Assembly: GCF_014805625.2 (NCBI RefSeq)
Contig: NW_023998417.1
Coordinates: 11,442,760-11,506,759, forward strand
DNA length: 64,000 bases
Direction of reading: 5' to 3'
Origin: Glossina fuscipes
Lineage: Eukaryota > Arthropoda > Insecta > Diptera > Glossinidae
The notes below the pieces were generated by a model, which saw only the letters and a list, made by a program, of their open reading frames with translations, was not told the origin of the DNA and did no database searches. Below are positions 59,441-64,000 of this stretch, piece after piece. The stretch's first letter is position 1, and every line of letters begins with the position of its first letter. The translations under genes were made by a program, and so were the position numbers.

Positions 59441-60796
59441 GCCTACATGCGCTTAATCAGACAAATATTCTATTGCTTACCGGCTCTACGATGTTGATAA
59501 GATTCGTTTTTATTTATTTACCTAGAAAAAAAAAAAAAAAGAAAGGAAAAGAATAATATAAATAAAAATAAAATATAAAGGCGATGAAAATAAATGCGGG
59601 AAATCTTAATTTATGTAATAAAAAACAAAAAAAAAAAAAAATCTCGAATACTTAGGTTAAGATAATAAACAGTAAAGTCTTGACATCTCAAGCGATTTTT
59701 CTTTACTCAGTTAAAAATGGGGAGAAAGCGAAGCAAAGTCACTTACATAAAAGTAAAACCGACCGATCTTCGGCTGACCGAACATACATGCTGCGTTACT
59801 TGCGTTACTAATGGATTGACAAAATTAGTAGAAATTACTTAAAATTATTTATGCATATTATATATATAACACGACGATATATGATATTTTAAAAATATGT
59901 CGAAATTTTATATTTCATGTCGAAGATTCAATTTTCAAGGGCATTCATCGGCTGGCTTCATACAAGGTTTTGAATATCTTTTATAAATATCAGACAGTTT
60001 TTAAAAGACGTTATACTTGGCATATAGTTTTTTCGGGTTTCTTAAGCTCATAAGTAAGTTTTATAACAGTAAATGGAATGGATTGCTGTTCAGGGATATA
60101 TAGTGAAATTTATCGAAATTTTGCTGGCATCTTTTTTTTTTATTTGATTCTGATGATCAGGTATATGTATGTATATGCCGATGGATGGCTCAAAAGCTTA
60201 TGTGTGATCTTCAAAGCACATTTCAGGCAAACCCCATTCGTCGGATTGGAGTTCTTTTTAACGTATATAACAAATAATTCACGGTTCCATATAACATTAT
60301 CAGGCATGAGAAAGTTACTATTTGTGTGCTTCCAAATGACTGGATCGGCATCAGGCCTGGATCAGGCATAGAGGGTTGATTTTTATTTAAATCTAAGTGC
60401 GTTCCAAAAATCTTATTACATAATATATTGTAAAATATTATGAAATACTGAGTGTGTGTGTTTGTCTTTGAATGAGACGATTCTTTCATAATATTAAACA
60501 AGAAGCTCCGTGAATGGATCCCGGGCATTTAAAAAGGGAAAGAATATGGAGAGACAAAGGGAAGAGAATTTCTTTCTATGTTTCGCGTAAGTGTTACGTA
60601 AGGTAGCATTATGTAAGAAAAATTTAGTTTTTTAAGCAGCCGAGTTCATTAAAAATTCATGACACGTATTAGAAATACTAATACGCAGTAGTAGTGAGAA
60701 CGGAATGCGATCAATACACTTTGCCACTTAAGGAACCTTTCTCGCCATGTATAATAAATGGCGTAAGTATAAATATTTTATTTAAACATATATAAC

Positions 60797-60821
60797 ATAT
60801 ATATATATATATATATATATG
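60797..60821. repeat. (AT)n microsatellite
   Basis: About twelve AT units. Confidence 0.9.
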
Positions 60822-61689
60822 CATGTGTGTTTATATATGTAATTATTGAGATATATTTTTGTAAACGTGAGTTGAATAGACGTAAACACAAACATATGTT
60901 TAAGAAATAAAGTTTTTTCCTTTTCTTTTTTGGGAAAATTTTAAACAATCAGGTGAAGAATTTTGCTTTTTTTTAAAAGACTTTTTCCAAAAATTGTAAT
61001 GGGAAACTATTAAAAGAGATTTGTCACTCGCTTACTAATTGCCGTAGGCAACACGAGACTTGTAGTTTATATTAATTGTATTTTGATTTAGTCAATGCTT
61101 TGCGTGAATGAATAAATAATGGAAAGAGAAGATTAACTTACTCCTCACAAGTCATTCATTGTAATAATGAATGATTTCTCTTTTTTTTTTTAATTTCTAA
61201 ATATCACATATAATATGTATACATACATGTAAGAGATTTCTCTAAATCTAAAAATGAAGAAATTAAGAAAAGAAATTTCTTGCGCGAAAAAACACCCACC
61301 ACACGCACCCACACACACTCATGCGCATATTTCAATAATAGAGACCTAGACTATCTATCATCCATGCTGTCTCTCATACTTCTGTGCTGCTATACTTTAA
61401 CCGATGTCTGTGTGTCAAGTAATATTATTTGTTTGCGACAAATATCGAAAATAACATTGAATGAGATATTATTGTTGGACTAATTTTTTATTTTTGGCAT
61501 AGAGCAGTAAAAAGTACTTTAAGTTGTTACTGCAACAGAATACGGCACTTAAGGCATTTAATTTGTATATGTGTGCCTGCGTGAAATTCCTTTAACGCCT
61601 GGGGTACGTGTTCAGGGTACTATAACATCAAATTTATCAAACAACAAATTGTTCTGAGAAACGAGGAAAAAAACAAGTAAGAAAATAGT

Positions 61690-62095
61690 AAATACATTAT
61701 AGTCGGCCACGAACGACCATTAAACACTCAACACCACCGCTTCAGTTGCTCATAAATGCTTTACATTTTTCCTTTTCAAAGAATGGCGTTGTATAGGTAG
61801 TGACTGAGAAAATGATTCGGTCCGCACCATTTTTAGGAAAGCTCGTTTTTGGGCTAAAAACAACCGACAGTGTACGAAATTTCATAAAAATATTACAAAA
61901 ATTGCGACCAGTAGGTTGCAACACAAGCACGCCAGATAGACGGATAGAGAGAACAAACTTATATCGATTCCGAAATTGATCGGTGTAAACTCTCCTAAGA
62001 AATTTACTGCACCCTATATACCTGAAGTATTCTGGGATATGAAAATGAAATTCTTTTCCAAAGTGCTTTTGCTTTGTTTGTTGTAACCCCAACTA
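61690..62095 (-). repeat. Dispersed repeat copy, inverted
   Basis: The minus strand reads CTCTATCCGTCTATCTGG, then AATATTTTTATGAAATTTCG and TTTTTAGCCC, matching the order of words in muscoid dispersed repeats and partly copy B. The 116-codon open frame over it is not supported as a gene. Confidence 0.4.
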
Positions 62096-64000
62096 CTATT
62101 TAAGGATCGATTTATATTTAGTTTTGTATTTGTAAAAATATATTTCGCTACACATTATTAATATTAAGCATTGAACGAGTTCCCAAAATACGAAATGTAT
62201 AGAGAATGAATATGTGTTGAGCACATGTTGTGCGGCTACTAAAAGCGATTATCAGAATTGCAAAGGCATTTTGAATGCATATAAAAAACGTAAAAGTGAA
62301 GATGCACAGCGGGTTCCCGATGAGGAGAGTATTGTTGGCGGTTTTGTTAAATAAAAATTTTTATTTATGTGTTTTGTTAATTTTTTCAATTCTAAGTAAT
62401 TAAGTGAAATGACTTATTTATTTATGTTAAACTGATTAACGCAAAATGAATTCGCTTTAATGGGATGCGGGCGACAAGCTTTCTGCCAAAAGACCGCCAA
62501 TTCGGAACAATATAAGAGTAGAGATTTTCCGCGTAATTGTATAGTGAAATCACTCATCTGTGCTGCTGCTGACTGTGTTTGTTTGATTTGCTTTTAATGT
62601 GTGAAATGAAATGATTTTTAATCAATTGCCAATAAAAATAAAAGATATCTTTGAAAATTGTTTGGCAAGCGTTAGACTAGACGCGATTCTTTTACTTCCA
62701 CGTGCAATTGGTATTAAAGTAAATACAACATTTAGTCGTAAAATGTATCATTTATAATAAATTTCAACTTTTGCAACGTCAGAGGGCAATTGCCATAGCA
62801 AACTATAGTACCATCTACCTTAGAAGAACTGTATACCAGCATTGCACTTTTTCATCATTTAATTTATTTACAAATTGCAAAATATCTGCTTGCGTCTGTC
62901 CAGTTGTCTTCCAATGCAATTTTTGAAACCAAATCATAGATAAAAACTAGAACTGTAGTGACGCTCGTCTAGGCATGAATGTTGTCGAAGCCGTACAAAA
63001 TCTTTTATGAAATTCAGATATGCCTAGAAATTAGTGCGGATTCATGTCACACCAATGCTTTGTCGTGAAAAGTCTGTCTTAGCTTTATAAGCTTGTGTGG
63101 CTGGGTAGGCAAAGGATCTCGACTAATAACTCAATGCTCGTGGATTCTAATCTCATGAGCGGTAGAGTTTTTAATAAGTTTAGATGAGCTAGTGCTTTAA
63201 GACTTTAGTTTTATAATTTATTTCTTTGGCTAAACTATTAATAATAAGCTCAGAACAAAATGATGCTCGTTTGAGCAAACACCGTGCCCTAGAATTTTAG
63301 TCATGATATCTTAAAAGCTATTACAGCTTTTATTGAGTGAAAAAACGAAGGATTATTATTTATGGCCCAAAAAATGAACAGTAGTTAACCGCATGACTCA
63401 TCTACAAGTAAAGAAAAATTTAATCTCGGGAAACTGCGCATACGTAGGCTACAGTTTTTGCTTATTCCAGGAAACTGAACACACGTTCCGTACAATATTG
63501 GCTTTTGAACGCCATAAATATATTATTTCTGATTCGGGATCCTTTTTTTATTATCTAGTAATATAATAAAACTAGTTTCCTAAGATAGATCATCAACGAT
63601 GAAATGCAGTAAATTAGCTCTGAAAGGACATCATAATCCGTGACAATTTCAAAGCAATGATCATTTGAAATATATGTATGCAATAGTAATGAATATTTAC
63701 ACTTGTATATGATATGAAGAAATAAAATGATCAACAATATCCGATATCTGAAAAAGGGTGTTGAAGAAAGGTTCATCGATTATGGCTTGGCTTACCCTTT
63801 CAAGATTATTAAAAAAAAAAACTTATTTGTTTTTACATTTGCAGCCACAGTAGCCGGTATTAGTGAAATATTTTGGATTTACTTTTTTAGAGATAGTCAG
63901 GTTGGATGGGTTCATATTCATCTTTAGATTTGGTCGCCAAAAAACAACCAGGAGCTTATGTAAATTATGCTTCGTGGCTATAATTTAATTTTAGTGATTT

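Larger units (their letters stand above)
45360..64000. other. 18.6-kb gene desert upstream of string; probable cis-regulatory region
   Basis: No open frame here has convincing protein features or splice partners. The longest (49601-49993, 57563-57844, 61742-62092, 60223-60528) are low-complexity, lack an ATG or fall in repeats. It contains many microsatellites and dispersed-repeat copies, listed separately. In Drosophila string is driven by many separate enhancers over tens of kilobases of 5' flank (established knowledge). Assigning that role here is inference from position and emptiness. Confidence 0.6.

Noticed and set aside
61742..62092. 116-codon minus-strand open frame
   Set aside because: It overlaps a dispersed repeat and its composition follows the repeat.
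63727..63927. Possible gene start at the right edge
   Set aside because: Short frame interrupted by an A-run; no recognisable domain and nothing to join within the window.
1..64000. tRNA, rRNA, CRISPR or operon features
   Set aside because: No tRNA B-box with matching A-box was noticed. The organism is a eukaryote, so CRISPR and operons are not expected. A tRNAscan-type search was not possible here.

Overview
This window looks like nuclear DNA of a brachyceran fly, most likely a calyptrate (tsetse, house-fly or blow-fly type). It is AT-rich and full of microsatellites. Most of its genes have 50-90 bp introns with GT-AG borders. The proteins are recognisable fly families: ferrochelatase, tandem organic-cation transporters, a trypsin, a Tudor/MYND germline protein and the String/Cdc25 phosphatase. 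Dispersed repeats carry the GTCCATCTGT-type motif common in calyptrate genomes, and there is a degenerate irritans-type mariner. The species call is inference. A 100-N gap lies at 39596-39695.

Layout, left to right. At 1-776 (-) lie the middle exons of ferrochelatase, running off the left edge. At 4559-6289 (+) is an intact single-exon SLC22 transporter (Orct type), followed at 8867-10565 (+) by its tandem paralogue, which carries one extra T in a T-run. At 11607-13201 (+) is a monoamine-oxidase-like flavoprotein with a C-terminal membrane tail and a broken or oddly spliced first half. At 15756-27804 (+) is a third, multi-exon SLC22 gene. I recovered its first coding exon 9.6 kb upstream of the rest, so the apparent desert at 16-25 kb is its first intron, which holds the dead mariner. 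At 27911-29398 (-) is a six-exon trypsin, tail to tail with that transporter. At 31341-34370 (+) is a seven-exon MYND + two-Tudor protein (TDRD1 type). At 35497-38872 (-) is what looks like a decaying second Tudor-like gene with several one-base frameshifts and a 93-bp tandem repeat. At 40817-44786 (-) is string/Cdc25 with its first exon across a 2.4 kb intron and a TATA + initiator core promoter at 45326-45359.

The remaining 18.6 kb (45.36-64.0 kb), upstream of string, has no gene I can support. This fits the very large cis-regulatory region known upstream of string in Drosophila.

Functional links: three SLC22 transporters and a MAO-like oxidase sit together, which could reflect shared handling of amines, although co-localisation alone does not show it. 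The Tudor genes belong to the germline piRNA/nuage class. I see no new multi-gene system. The strongest observations are the recovered distant exons, the decayed Tudor gene with its repeat, and the string promoter and flank.
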